DNA of 26,283 nt from Arsenophonus sp052171895 (GCA_052171895.1 JBQMRN010000016.1:1-26283), one strand, 5' to 3'; positions 1 through 9,534 are shown, numbered from the stretch's first letter. The notes: generated from the sequence alone by a model not told the origin. Made by a program: numbers and translations.

Positions 1-54
1 CTGCTATTATTAGCCAGTGGCGATTTAAATACGATTGTCAATCAAATTAGGTAA
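1..54 (+). pseudogene. pilR: pilR 3' end, copy 1 (thin-pilus inner-membrane protein)
   Basis: This is the last 17 codons of a GspF-like inner-membrane platform protein of the R64/IncI1 thin-pilus type. They read as a hydrophobic segment followed by ASGDLNTIVNQIR and a TAA stop. The same tail occurs at the end of the longer pilR remnant at 21780-22728, which supplies the identification. The next gene, pilS, starts four bases after this stop, as expected in a pil operon. The upstream part lies outside the window, so whether the whole gene was intact cannot be seen; its partner copy is destroyed. Confidence 0.6.
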
Positions 55-57
55 GCA

Positions 58-700
58 ATGAAAATAATTCAATCGCATTTGATCAACAAATCAAAGAGGA
101 AAATATAAAAAAGAAGTCAACACTTCACCAAGAATTTTAAAGTCTAGAAATAATAGGGTACTAGCCATTGTAGAGGTTGCTATTGTACTTGTTATTGGCG
201 AGGGTTCCGGTACGCTTAAAAAAAAGCAACCTTAATGATAAAATTCCTAATGTACAAGCATTACTGAGGTAATCACGTGGCATGCTAAAGATATAGAGTA
301 AATATCCATTTATCAATGATGCAAAATTAGAGACACACTAGTGCAGTTTGGCGCGTACCACACCCACCCGGTAATATGACCATTAATGGCGAGAAATAAA
401 AGTGTGATAAAAATAGCCAATAGGTGGGTGGCGGTGATGTCATCATTGTTCTAAAAAAATGCAAGGTTCAACCAATAAGCTAAACCAATAATAAAGAATT
501 TTTAGTTACTTATAAAAGCATGCAATAGGAATCCTGTAGGACAATGCCAATGAAACTGATCGGCAGCTCGATGATAGCTGAGGTCTCAATTTTCAGTACC
601 AACAATATTCCTGCCATTACTGCCAAAAAGCCGAGATATAATGTAAACCAGATAACGGCTTGGCCTGGGTTGCTTAATACCCTCACTTTCAAATTTAACA
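58..700 (+). pseudogene. pilS: pilS pseudogene, copy 1 (type IVb major pilin)
   Basis: PilS is the major subunit of the thin pilus used by R64/IncI1-type plasmids for mating in liquid. The signature pilin helix can be read near 160-215 as LAIVEVAIVLVIG, with a glutamate where type IV pilins carry Glu5. Further on, shifted frames give a TLVQFG-like stretch, a GFLVTY segment near 500 and a C-terminal TFKFNN-like end before TAA. The frame breaks repeatedly, so no pilin can be made. The gene starts four bases after the pilR stop and is followed by pilT. Apparent minus-strand coding at 510-701 is antisense to the pilin C-terminus and is rejected. Identification rests on the helix, gene order and the better second copy at 22732-23390. 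Confidence 0.65.
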
Positions 701-773
701 ATTAATTCTCTTATTTTTTAATTTTTAAATTCTTTTTAGACAAGAAAGGCGAGTTTTGCTTTTTTTGCATTTA

Positions 774-1249
774 ATGAGCGCTATCATATTAAAAATTATC
801 ATCTTTTTGATTATTATAAACTTAACCATGGCAGCACACAGGAGTTTTATTTTAATGAGGTATGCGCGATATACCAGATTGATCTAAAACTGCTAAAAGC
901 CATCGCTCAGCAGAAAAGGCGCCTGTCTGCAAAACCCGTAATATCAATTGGGATAAGGTGGTCACTCTTGAGCGTAGATTATTAGCTAATACAGGTTAAT
1001 TCGACGCATATCCAAAAGCTCAAAAATATGGGTGTGTGGATCCAAAAAACCATTAGGATTTACTCAATCAACCCTGCCTCAACGTTAAAATCGATGCGTG
1101 GATACTACTGCAAAATACCTGCGCAAATATGGCGTTAACTAGGCGTCTCTTTGGTTTTATAACGCTGGCTTCCATATCAGCAATGAAATGAAAAGAAATG
1201 CTTGTAGTATGCCAAACAGATTTATACGCATTACTGGCAGGTAGAGTGA
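774..1249 (+). pseudogene. pilT: pilT pseudogene, copy 1 (lytic transglycosylase, IagB/PilT type)
   Basis: This is a remnant of the small periplasmic lytic transglycosylase that opens peptidoglycan for pilus or type IV secretion assembly (IagB/PilT/VirB1-like, SLT fold). After a signal-peptide-like stretch (KIIIFLIIINLTMAAH) come FNE, YQIDLKLLKAIAQQ and later VKIDAWILLQNT, which match the family pattern. The catalytic glutamate expected right after AIAQQ reads as lysine here (AIAQQK), so this copy would be inactive even without its frameshifts. The second copy at 23460-23924 keeps that glutamate. The final codons and TGA stop at 1247-1249 precede the next start, ATG 1269, as in an operon. Confidence 0.75.
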
Positions 1250-1268
1250 GCGGCAACAAGAGAAAAAC

Positions 1269-1930
1269 ATGAGCGCAGTGAATCTTGTATTGCTCTTGTT
1301 GGGTGGCTTGCACTGTCATCGAAAAACCAGCCTGGTTATTATCGTAAAACATTTTTTGGATTTTTATCACTAACGCCCTCTTTCGGATATTAATAGAGTG
1401 GTGATAGTAACGCGAATTATTTTTACAGTGTTATCCATCCTGTCGGCCATATTTGTGCCATCTATCCGGCAACTACATGGCTATTTTTCTGATTTTCTTC
1501 GATTTTTATCCATGTTCATATATCTGGATGCGGCCAGCAAATGCTTACCACGCTGTTTGGAGTCTCGTCTGGCGTTTTCTTTTGTACTAAGAGAGTCTCT
1601 TACCCGCCCCTGCTCACCACCTTAAGTCTCTTTGGTGTGCTTTGATTGGACGCATTTTCACTTACCGGTGTGATGGCTCTTCAGAGTTTGCTTTTAGCAA
1701 AGTGTACTTATCTGATAGCAGTATTTGAAATGTTGTTTTCCTTGAAAGTGGATCTCTATGTCATCAGTGGTGCGGTTATTACAGATTTTTTAGCAAGAAA
1801 ATTACATCATTGGATTCAGTGGTAAGAAAACGTCAATTATCGCTCAGTGCTGTTTCCGTTGTTTTTGTGTGGAGTGGTGGTCTGGCGATGGCACTGCTTT
1901 TAGGAATGGGAGGTTATATTTATGAGGATA
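1269..1930 (+). pseudogene. pilU-like pseudogene, copy 1 (candidate prepilin peptidase)
   Basis: This is a decayed, strongly hydrophobic multi-pass membrane protein placed between pilT and a pilV-like gene, the slot held by the prepilin peptidase pilU in R64. An open stretch at 1398-1625 gives several membrane segments and the motif YLDAASKCLP, a D-x6-P spacing like the first catalytic aspartate motif of type IV prepilin peptidases. A second motif (GxGDxK) is not clear; a stretch reading KVDLYVISGAVI near 1745-1785 could be its wreck. Stops and frameshifts are frequent. The same sequence, independently damaged, recurs at 23945-24590. Prepilin peptidase is inferred from position and one motif; another conserved pil membrane protein is possible. 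Confidence 0.4.
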
Positions 1931-2370
1931 CATTTTGATGAAAATAGAGAAAAACCAGAAATTCATCGTAAATTTATCTTATTATAAGTATTAACCGCTT
2001 TTGTAATTATAGAATTATCGGCTTTATTGGGAGCAGAAAAGTACAGTGAATATCTAGACGAATAGCAGTTGCTCGTCGCGGCAGTCATGCAACCAATTTA
2101 ATGAATCCGTAAAGCGGTATATTTTTAAGCATCTTGATAAGTTATTAAACCAACCGCTCAAAAAACGTATTATTCCTTCAATACTAATAAAACTGGGGCT
2201 AGAGAGTTGCAACTTGGTTTTGTGAAGAAAATAGTTTTAGTTAGCAAAATGTGACAGGTTGGTAGTAAAAAAACAGCGATAAAAAGCAACCAGAATCATA
2301 TAGGCGCTGAAATCTATAGCGTAAATGATGATAATATTTCAGAAAATGCATGCAGCGAATTGTCAGCCTA
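1922..2370 (+). pseudogene. unrecognised decayed gene of the pil cluster, copy 1
   Basis: After the pilU-like remnant, frames can be stitched into MRIHFDENREKPEIHRKF, then VLTAFVIIELSALLGAEKYSEYLDE (one apparent membrane helix followed by a charged segment), then a part reading LLNQPLKKRIIPS. Several stops interrupt it. The matching segment at 24590-24891 reads LEIHSEFISLEVFSSLVVLALATL and later LLNQPLLKRIIPA, so it was a real conserved protein and not noise. I do not recognise the family. It may be a separate small membrane protein or the C-terminal part of the preceding gene. Confidence 0.35.
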
Positions 2371-2379
2371 GTTTAACGA

Positions 2380-2950
2380 GATATGAGGTTATGTAGATGA
2401 GAAAAAATATCACCCATGGTGCTTACGCTACATCGAGAAGCCAGGCAAAAAGATTTTTACCTCAACTGCTGCCATTGGAATATTGGCATTGCACTATTAT
2501 CGAAAATCCTCCGCAGGATGTTTCATGAAAGCGATAACCTGTATCACTTTCAGATAAAAGATAAGGCTGAGTTAAATTGGATGCACTCCGCTATCAATAG
2601 CATAGGTAATAATCTCAACATTGCCAATACCGTTAATGCTAAAAAAAGCATTATTCGCAAGAAATTAATGCAAGTGACAATATCAAAATTAAGGTAGCTG
2701 GCTGATAACGCAGCACGTGAAAGGCTGGTTAAATGAAGCGCACGGTAACAATAAAGAGATCTATACTTGAGATCAACCGAAAATCGGAACGGTTAGAGCC
2801 AATGCCAGCTTGTCTACCTGTGATTTTACAGTTGGATGGAACGATATACAACTTTGTTGTGGAATGCATCCATAACGGATTGCTATGGCGAACGCCAGAA
2901 AGTGCTTTGCTGTCATCTCAGAATGGGTACTTGGCGTCATAAGTTTTTCT
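2380..2950 (+). pseudogene. pilV: pilV-like pseudogene (minor pilin/adhesin)
   Basis: Frames around 2397-2500 stitch into a prepilin-like N-terminus (LRYIEKPGKKIFTSTAAIGI followed by LALHYYRK), reminiscent of the RGLGYIEKG type of R64 PilV. The middle reads DKAELNWMHSAINSIGNNLN, then NIANTVNAKK, INASDNIKIK and HVKGWLNEAHGNN. Such NNL/NTVNAK/GGW-like repeats are typical of PilV and tail-fibre-like stalks. At 2733-2942 the frame is open only out of register. PilV sits at the tip of the thin pilus and recognises recipient cells. No shufflon repeats or recombinase gene are seen downstream. Assignment rests on gene order after pilR-S-T-U and these motifs; frameshifts rule out function. Confidence 0.5.
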
Positions 2951-3333
2951 GAAACAACGAAAATGTAAATAGATAAATAACTATGGGGAGGATGTGACTT
3001 CAGAGAATATCGTTGCCAAGTCAGTGTTGCTATGCTGCTCTAGCAGCATAATGAAGCATTAGCGTATGTAATTATCTACTTTCATTAATGAATCAATTTC
3101 AGTGTATTTATGACGTAAAATCAGCATAAAACAAATAAAATGATGTATTAATATAATCTTAAAAAGACGTATTAATAAAGTAAAGACAATCTAATGTAAT
3201 CAATCATCAATAAGATTCCAAAATAAGCAAAATTATTCTCCCGGCAGCAGCATTGGCTATTGTTTGCTGCTAGATTCCCTTTTCTTGCTTACTGAAAAAT
3301 TAACTTAGGCGATCAGTATACTCTTGGACTGTG
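2951..3333. other. gene-free AT-rich stretch
   Basis: I see no coding sequence, RNA gene or clear repeat here. It lies between the ruined pilV-like gene and the IS256 wreck, and is probably degraded spacer or former coding DNA decayed past recognition. Confidence 0.4.
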
Positions 3334-3372
3334 TATGTACGAAAAATGAATTATACTCATTTCTCGTACATA
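3334..3372. repeat. 16-bp inverted repeat (hairpin)
   Basis: Two arms, 3334-3349 and 3357-3372, are complementary at 15 of 16 positions around a 7-base loop (left arm begins TATGTACGAAA, right arm ends TTCTCGTACATA). It lies just upstream of the IS256 remnant. There is no following T-run, so it is not an obvious terminator; it may be an operator or part of an element end. Confidence 0.55.
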
Positions 3373-3399
3373 GAGTTTCAGAGATGCTGGGGTACTGCT

Positions 3400-4540
3400 G
3401 ATTGATTTCGTGAATGATTATTTCAACAATAGATAGATGATATGCCATAAAAAATCTATTATACAAATATCCGCGAAATCATATATTACCTATGATTCAT
3501 TGCATGAACTCATCCATAATTGTGCCAAATAGCTGATAGCTACCACCGTTAGAGGCTCAGATTGAAGCTATAACTACGACAACATGCTGAACGCCCCCAA
3601 CTTCTTGGCTGGTTTCACAGATACACCGTCGCCAGTAACGATTATTTTCCACAGGGAACTATGCAAATTGGTATTGGCGGTCTTGTGATTAAAGTGCTTA
3701 AGGTTGTCATAGATCCAATCAGGATACTGAAACAGTAATGGCTTGAAAATCACAGCAAAACACTGCCTGCCTGCAGGATTTAAAGGATAGGTGCTATTTT
3801 ATTTCTTTGACGATAACATATATACAGTCCTGTCAGGCAAGATGATCTCCTTTGCCTGCTGCTCATTATCGACGTCACTAAGCATAGGTACATAAAGATC
3901 TATTTGCGATCAAAGATCTTTATTGAAAGTCAGAAGGGGATTTTGGCCAAACTTCTCAATGTCCTGCAAAAGCACATGGCTTAAGCGTATCTCCCAGGCT
4001 TGCTACGGAAGATACGATACCCTTGCTTTTTCGAATTCAATGGCAAAGATATTCCCGGATACAGAGCACCAACGCTGTTTGGAACAGAAAATAGCTAATC
4101 TGCTTACTTCACTTCCAAAAAGCATGAAACCAAAAGTTAAGGCTAAGCTACGGGAGATCTCTGGCTAGCAGAAAGCTGTGATACCGATAATAATTCCATT
4201 GATCTTTTATTGGGAAAATTTTTAGCGAAGTATCCTGCAGCAATGAAGAAGCTAAAAAAAGATCGTGAAGAACTGCTGGCATTCTACAACTTCCCATCAG
4301 ATCAGTGATGGTCAATACCCAGACCTGCGAAGAACTGTAGTTCGAGAAAAACAACCCTTTCAATGGTATTTAGGCTGCTACAGCAGCCTGCTAAGAAAAG
4401 CTGGAACCACATAAGAGAATTTGACCTGCTTAACACTGGTAGGTAAACAAGGTCCAATTTAAGGATGCAAAACAAATTGACGAAGCATCAGAGCCGAACC
4501 TAACCTGACCGCTATATATAATATTTGCTAATAACTAATA
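3400..4540 (+). mobile_element. IS256-family insertion sequence remnant, copy 1
   Basis: The remnant encodes a broken Mutator-type (IS256 family) DDE transposase. Pieces in order are LHELIHNCAK (matching the family's LIREGAR region), MQIGIGGLVIKVLKV near 3660-3705 (the family's IQTGIGPVxVKVPKV signature), then PDTEHQRCLEQKIANLLTSL and PKSMKPKVKAKLREI near 4060-4165, and KYPAAMKKLKKDREELLAFY near 4220-4290. The family consensus has W where LEQK now stands. At least half a dozen frame breaks are present. The 3' terminal sequence (about 4478-4535, ending TTTGCTAATAACT) is the reverse complement of the ends at 8486, 10850 and 25272, which defines that end of the element. Long inactive. Confidence 0.85.
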
Positions 4541-5565
4541 AATAATCACCACTACTGGCCTTAACCACGCTGTGTAAAAGATGGACTGATGCCAGACAGG
4601 AGATAGGCAGCTCATGTTGTTGATCCAAAAACCTGCCTAAATGCTAATTGTTGACGGAGTTATCAAGCGTAACTTTCAATATGGGCAAATCTCCAGTATT
4701 TTTGTTGATGTGGTTTATGAAGCTGATTAATTCAAACGTTTAGCTAATGAGCGAGGTAACCACTTTAAGCATATTTTCAATGATATAGAAGAGTGCGTGA
4801 ACTTTTCGGCTAAGGGGGTAAAACCAGCAAAATTAAAAATGTAAAAATTTTAATAGAAGTTATATCTCCTTCAGATCTAGAAAAGATACGGGATAAAGAT
4901 ATGGTGAAAAACGGAAAAGACTCAACAAGTCCGTTGATGAAGTGCTTTAACAGAAAATGGCACTAAAAACCGTCGTGATTCATCGTCTAGCTAGATGCCT
5001 TCCTTGCGCCTCTTAGCTATTTTTATGTTTGAGGTAAAGAAAGGAGAAAATTCAAGAGAAAAAACGATTAAAAAGTCTTCTTCTTCCTTTAAACAGATAT
5101 CATTGAGAAATGTGATATATGAGCATAAGGAAAATTTCGCCAAAAGTCGGAAACGATGACAGCATGTTACCCAAAGACGTGCAACATTCAATTAATCAAA
5201 AATTGGAAGCGACATTAATCGGCATCGACTATGCCAGCGATGAAAAGCCTTGGTAAAATTATTGAGCATGTACCATTATTGTTTGACAAGTTATCTAATT
5301 GACTAGAAAGCATCCTCCGAAAAAATTAAAGCGATAAAAAGCAGTTAATTCCACCAAAAAAATAGCAAACTCCAGATGGAAAGACTGGAAAACTTTACAG
5401 AAAAATGCGCTTGACGATTTAATTCCCAAATAGTGAAATTACCCATGGTTTTTAAGCTGAAAAAGAGCTAAAAAGATAGGTATTTCTGGAAGAACGTAGT
5501 AAATACTGATTTAGTCAGATTCATTAAAGTAAAATACCTTTGAGGTAAATCGAATGACTAAAAAT
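4541..5565 (+). other. about 1 kb of unrecognised decayed coding-like DNA
   Basis: Short plus-strand peptide stretches survive, such as YGQISSIFVDVVYEAD near 4680-4730, ILIEVISPSDLEKIRDKD near 4850-4905 and a lysine-rich KDWKTLQKNALDDLIPK near 5380-5430. They suggest a former gene or genes with repeated frameshifts. None of the pieces lets me name a family. The minus-strand open stretch at 4991-5191 shows nothing convincing. Confidence 0.35.
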
Positions 5566-5569
5566 TTTA

Positions 5570-6501
5570 GCTAAACATCACATATGCGCTATTCAAGTAA
5601 TTTTAAGTAAAAAAGAGACGGCTAAATATTTCTTTGATATTTAGCTTTCCTGATGAGATTAATGAATTGTGTGACTTTTGTGGTCTGAAAGTATGATCCA
5701 CCAACCAGCTCATTTGTCGATACTGAGAGAAAAACTATCAGAGTGATATTCTTTATTCAGTGAATACTGAACAATGCCAGGAGTATATCTACCTGTTGAT
5801 AGAACATCCATCAACCCATGATAAGCTTGGGTGGTATGGCGATTCATGCGTTATAGAATTGCGTCCATGCAGAAGCATTTATAAGCTGGACACAAAGAAT
5901 TTCCGCTGCTTTTACTATCCTGTTTTGTTGCAAAGGAACAAAGTCTTCACCCTTAAAGAACGAACTGCCTCAATTGTTTTACTAACAGTTGAATAAAAGA
6001 GCCTAAAATATCTGTACAAAATCGGTTAAGCTTGTTGATCTGAGAACACTAGAGGACGGTGAGATTATGCAGGATAGGAGAATGGCGTTATTAGAGTTGA
6101 TACAGAAATACATTCCGCAGATGAGATATGACCGAGTTACTAGATAACATTGTTAAATTCTTGATGTATAATGATTATACTGATAATTAGGTTATCACCA
6201 TGTTTAACTATCTCATTCAGAAAAGCAATGTAAAAAAAGTGATACATATCATCACCGAGATACCGAGATATAGCGAAACAATTAGAAAAACATGAGTTGG
6301 CTGATGAATATTGGTTTAAGGAATATGATAAAAAGGTATCAAACAAGGTATACAACAAGAGAAAATTGAAGACAAAAACAAAAGCTTCCCATAAAAATGG
6401 GGCGTTACTTTTCTTTTCTTGAGAAGAGTGTTGAAAGAGACATAGTGAAACTATCAATTGGTCTCACTAATACTGAAATAAGTAACCTGTTTAAAAATTA
6501 A
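5570..6501 (+). pseudogene. Rpn/YhgA-type recombination-promoting nuclease pseudogene
   Basis: This is a wreck of the Rpn family (PD-(D/E)XK nuclease; 'putative transposase, YhgA-like'). Recognisable pieces in order are SKKETAKYFFDI (N-terminus); SVNTEQCQEYIYLLIEHPST near 5760-5818, matching the conserved VIEHQS motif; EIMQDRRMALLELIQKYIPQ near 6060-6120 (family: DEIMQHRR...LQKHI); LLDNIVKFLMYNDYTDN; VITMFNYLIQKSNVKK; and a C-terminal tail ending VKLSIGLTNTEISNLFKN before TAA at 6499-6501. The conserved central part after the HPST motif is scrambled or partly deleted, and stops and frame changes occur throughout. Family members are single-gene mobile nucleases linked to RecA-independent recombination. 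Identification is firm at family level. Confidence 0.85.
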
Positions 6502-7050
6502 AGACTATAGAACGAAAATTAAGCCTAAATTGCCATAAAAATGGGTTTCACAGGAAGAGCATACCAACAAGTATGCCCTGTTTATCGTAAAAATGTCTTG
6601 GTGTGGAATGCTGCAATAAAAAACAGGCAAAAAATGCATCCTTCCAAAGTAGCAAAACAAGCAGCCAAAGAAATCAGTTACTTAAACCTAAACAGGTCGT
6701 GAAGGTTAAAATACTTAAACCACAGACACAGCCTAAAAAGCGATTGTCGTTAGATCAGACAATTTTACAAATTAGTACGTTTTCCCTTATCTTTTCCTGA
6801 TGGGAAGTTGTACCCAATAAAAATTAGCATCCAGAAAAATATGTAAAAATAGATGAAAAGGGATTACTGATAGCTAGAATGCGTTTAATAGCCTGTTTAT
6901 GGAGTATTAAGCATAATGCTGATGATCGCACATTTATCCAGTTAGGAGCATTCGTTATGACAAAGCCGCTTAGATCGTCGGAAAGATCACCCAAGATGAT
7001 GTGGACGAGATAATCAGCAACGTTTATCACGGCGAAATAGATAACGTTAT
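6502..7050 (+). other. decayed coding-like region, unrecognised
   Basis: At 6603-6800 there is a lysine- and glutamine-rich low-complexity reading (KPKQVVKVKILKPQTQPKKR). Around 6870-7060 stitched plus-strand frames read MRLIACLWSIKHNADDRTFI then QLGAFVMTKPL and DDVDEIISNVYHGEIDNVIV. The latter looks like a genuine protein remnant about 60 residues long, but I do not recognise the family. The stretch ends at the stop codon of the convergent tail-fibre-assembly pseudogene. Confidence 0.35.
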
Positions 7051-7052
7051 TG

Positions 7053-7675
7053 TTAATCTGGTTCCTTAGGCAAGTCAATATCTTTGGTGGTTGAGATATC
7101 GAGACGATTAAGTTGTCCCCGATATTTCTTCCAGGCGGTAAGTTTTTGCTTCTCTTCTTCAGTGGGCATTTCAAATCGACGGCATCCCATTACCTTAATG
7201 GGCGCAATGATTATTCTTACCTCATCCATTTTTACAACCTTGTTGGTTCTGCATTAATTTTTCATTATTTTTGCGTATGGGGAAATATTTACCCGCAAGG
7301 TAGCCCTTCGGCATTGGCACCCATGCGTTTTCTATGTGGGGGTGTTGAAGAGAACTTTGCAAATATCGCTTTATTTACCTTAACTAAATCATCAGGCAGT
7401 GTGACCCCGTGTGTCTTTCTGTAGTCATCGAGCATTGGTACAAGTAAAAAACTTGCGGTGCTTGCACTAAATTTAGAATTTTTTAATATCCTCTTGCATA
7501 TCAGGAGATATTACCTTCCAACCATGAACAAGCCAATAAAAACCATCATTTTTAAAATCGGCAACGCGGGGATTAAACAAAGGTTTTGTAGCTTTCTTAA
7601 ATATTTATAACCACTATTGGTACATTTAAAATGTTTATTGGCTGGCTTGATATTAATGGTAACTTTTTTTGTGGT
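7053..7675 (-). pseudogene. phage tail-fibre assembly protein pseudogene
   Basis: On the minus strand, stitched frames give NDGFYWLVHGWKVISPDMQE near 7545-7490, then VTLPDDLVKVNKAIFAKFSS with TPPHRKRMGANAEGLP near 7410-7300, then EEEKQKLTAWKKYRGQLNRL and DISTTKDIDLPKEPD before TAA at 7053-7055. The AWKKYR-QLNRLD-ST-DI-P ending and the middle TPP...GANxxGLPAW region are diagnostic of tail-fibre assembly chaperones of P2/lambda-like phages and related tails. At least three frameshifts are present. It follows the tail-fibre remnant in the same orientation, the usual phage order. Confidence 0.75.
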
Positions 7676-7689
7676 ACCATCGTTAGATC

Positions 7690-7990
7690 CTATAAATTTT
7701 TCTCCCTAAAAATTAACCCTTTTCTTTCGTCCTTAAACAACCAATTGTCCTTTTCTTTCTAGAATTTCATTGAATTTTTACTTCTTTCGCAAAATTATAA
7801 CCGACTTTAACGGCTTTTTGTGTAGCGGAAAGCGTTTCATTATCGTTATTCGTGGAGCTACTTAACTGTGTGAGAGCCTGTTGAGTCAGCAAAGCAACAA
7901 GGATAGAAAATAAGCTATAAAGCAGTGCCTCGAATAGCATTTTTTGTTATTGGGAGTGGAAATACTTCTTCCTGAAAGGGTTTTGCATGG
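7690..7990 (-). pseudogene. phage tail-fibre protein remnant (C-terminal part)
   Basis: Minus-strand reading near 7895-7785 gives QALTQLSSSTNNDNETLSAT followed by QKAVKVGYNFAKE. This matches the repeated S(D/N)TNADNETLAATPKAVKxAYDLA unit of P2/Mu-like tail fibres. It lies directly upstream of the tail-fibre assembly pseudogene in the same orientation. Nothing else of a phage is recognisable nearby, so this is a small scrap of a prophage or tail-like particle locus. Confidence 0.6.
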
Positions 7991-8175
7991 CAGGCTGAAA
8001 TCCCCCCTCCTGGCAGTGATTGGCTACAGTCCAATTTTACCCTTATAGTAAAATTACTGTTATATCGTCAATAAGTTAATCACTGAAGAGAAATTTCTTT
8101 TTCGAGGCCTGTAATGTGATCAAGGTAATCGTGCCGGCTTCCACTCCGGTTATATTGCTGCTGCCGTAACTATTT

Positions 8176-8214
8176 AGCTATGTTTGCAAAGGTTGTTGCT
8201 TTGCTAACATAGCT
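8176..8214. repeat. 16-bp inverted repeat (hairpin)
   Basis: Arms 8176-8191 (AGCTATGTTTGCAAAG) and 8199-8214 (CTTTGCTAACATAGCT) pair at 15 of 16 positions around a 7-base loop. On the plus strand the stem is followed by TTTAAT, only a weak terminator tail. It could be a degraded terminator, an operator or a recombination site. Confidence 0.6.
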
Positions 8215-8257
8215 TTTAATCTACAGCATTGACAAGATGGTTTGTGTTAAAAGATGC

Positions 8258-8296
8258 TGTTTTATTGTTTAATAAAACACCGTATCCTGTGGATAA
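8258..8296. repeat. 9-bp perfect hairpin followed by DnaA-box-like 9-mer
   Basis: TGTTTTATT at 8258-8266 and AATAAAACA at 8271-8279 form a perfect stem with a GTTT loop. Nine bases later TGTGGATAA (8288-8296) equals the reverse complement of the strict DnaA box TTATCCACA. One such 9-mer could occur by chance in 26 kb of AT-rich DNA, so an origin role is not claimed. Confidence 0.4.
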
Positions 8297-8479
8297 AATA
8301 GATATTGCTTGATCTTTGTTCATCCTGTACTAGCTATTAGCTATCTGCTCTAATTTGAGCTATCTTTAATCGATTTATCTCATTGAAATTTATAAAATTA
8401 TACTCTGTTTACTCTTGCTTTTTTCACATTGATATCCATAGAAAAGGTGATATAATAATAAATATAGCCTTTTATGTGG

Positions 8480-9530
8480 AGTTATTAGCAAATCTGGTGT
8501 ATTGCTGTTAGGCTATGTTCTACTTTGATCCTTCGTAAGGCTGTTCTCCATTCTTATATAAGAAAAGTATTAATTTTAAAATCTATTGATTGGATGTTGT
8601 TTACCACAAAGCAGATCAAATCCTCTGAGCCCATATCCAGCTTTTATGAGTAGATAGGAACTGCTTAAATAGCAGTAAAATAATTATTTTTAGATTTCTT
8701 TCTAGCGTCTTCATCGCTGCAAGGAATAATACTGATACTACGCTGAAAAACTTTACAAACAAAATATCAATGATATACCATCTCCCGTAGCAAGCCTAGG
8801 ATATACGGTAGTTAAGGCACGTACTCAAAGGCTATTAAGAAGTTCAGCCAAGTTTACTTATGACTTTCGATATGCATTTCGACCGAAACTAGCTCCTTAC
8901 GTCCATGTTCAGTGACGCTAATAATATGACCAGTAGGCAAAGATAATCATCTTACATGACAGAAGTGTATAATGCTATCAGCCAAGAAAAAACCAGCAGA
9001 GATTCATGTATATCACCAGTGGATATACATTGGATATACAGCCATTAGAGTAACTATTTGATGCTTTTTGCACGCTTCAGATAAGGCTGTAGCAATGAGC
9101 TGTTGAGGCATACTCTCCGTTGCCGCTACGATCCTCTTGACATTAGGCACACTTTATCTCAACATCCCCATCCAGTCTGTATAGTTCGCTGTGGCAAATA
9201 ACTGTTACAGACGATGGCGTATGATTCCCGTCGACAAGGCTGCTTTCAGTACGTTATCGTAACATAGCATTGAGCTCATCCTCAACGAGGATGATAGCTA
9301 TCAGCTGCCTAGCACCATTATGAATAAGTTCATTCAAGGGATTACAGGTAATATCTGGTTTTGCAAATACCTGTAAAGTAGACTTTTCATGGCATATCAT
9401 CTTTCTATTATTAAAATAATTTATTAAATTAATAAACAGGGGATATCCCCCCCCCACCATATCCGAAACCAAATACACAAGAAATGAACATAACTCACTC
9501 TTTACTATCTTAATGAAATAAAATCGATGA
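8480..9530 (-). mobile_element. IS256-family insertion sequence remnant, copy 2
   Basis: This is a second Mutator-type element, on the minus strand. At 9478-9254 it reads MICHEKSTLQVFAKPDITCN then PLNELIHNGARQLIAIILVE, aligning with the start of copy 1 and with the family's LIREGARxLI region. The left edge at 8486-8545 (TTATTAGCAAAT...) is the same terminal sequence as in the other copies. Between them, scattered matches to the transposase body remain, including sequence around 8770-8960 that resembles the third copy at 25850-26050. Heavily frameshifted and inactive. Its 5' side abuts the end of the metK pseudogene. Confidence 0.75.
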
Positions 9531-9534
9531 GTAA

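Larger units (their letters stand above)
7991..8479. other. gene-free AT-rich stretch with structured repeats
   Basis: No coding sequence can be supported. It contains a long hairpin (8176-8214), a shorter perfect hairpin (8258-8279) and a perfect DnaA-box-like 9-mer (8288-8296), listed separately. The rest is AT-rich without a clear role. Confidence 0.45.

Noticed and set aside
510..701. Minus-strand open frame of 63 codons, repeated in kind at 23177-23384
   Set aside because: The plus strand encodes the C-terminal part of pilS at both places (GFLVTY..., TFKFNN), with gene order pilR-S-T; the minus frames are antisense shadows.
2940..3330. A shufflon (inverted sfx repeats and rci) after the pilV-like gene, as in R64
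   Set aside because: No repeated 19-bp boxes and no tyrosine recombinase sequence are visible there.
4148..4363. Minus-strand 71-codon open frame
   Set aside because: Antisense of the IS256 transposase stretch; its likeness to the plus-strand frame at 25455-25703 merely reflects two IS256 copies in opposite orientation.
6140..6457. Minus-strand 105-codon open frame
   Set aside because: Lies antisense to the well-supported Rpn nuclease remnant; hydrophobic composition results from the AT-rich complement.
6824..7174. Minus-strand 116-codon open frame
   Set aside because: It overlaps the end of the tail-fibre-assembly remnant in another frame and antisense to the plus-strand peptide at 6870-7060; nothing in it resembles a protein family.
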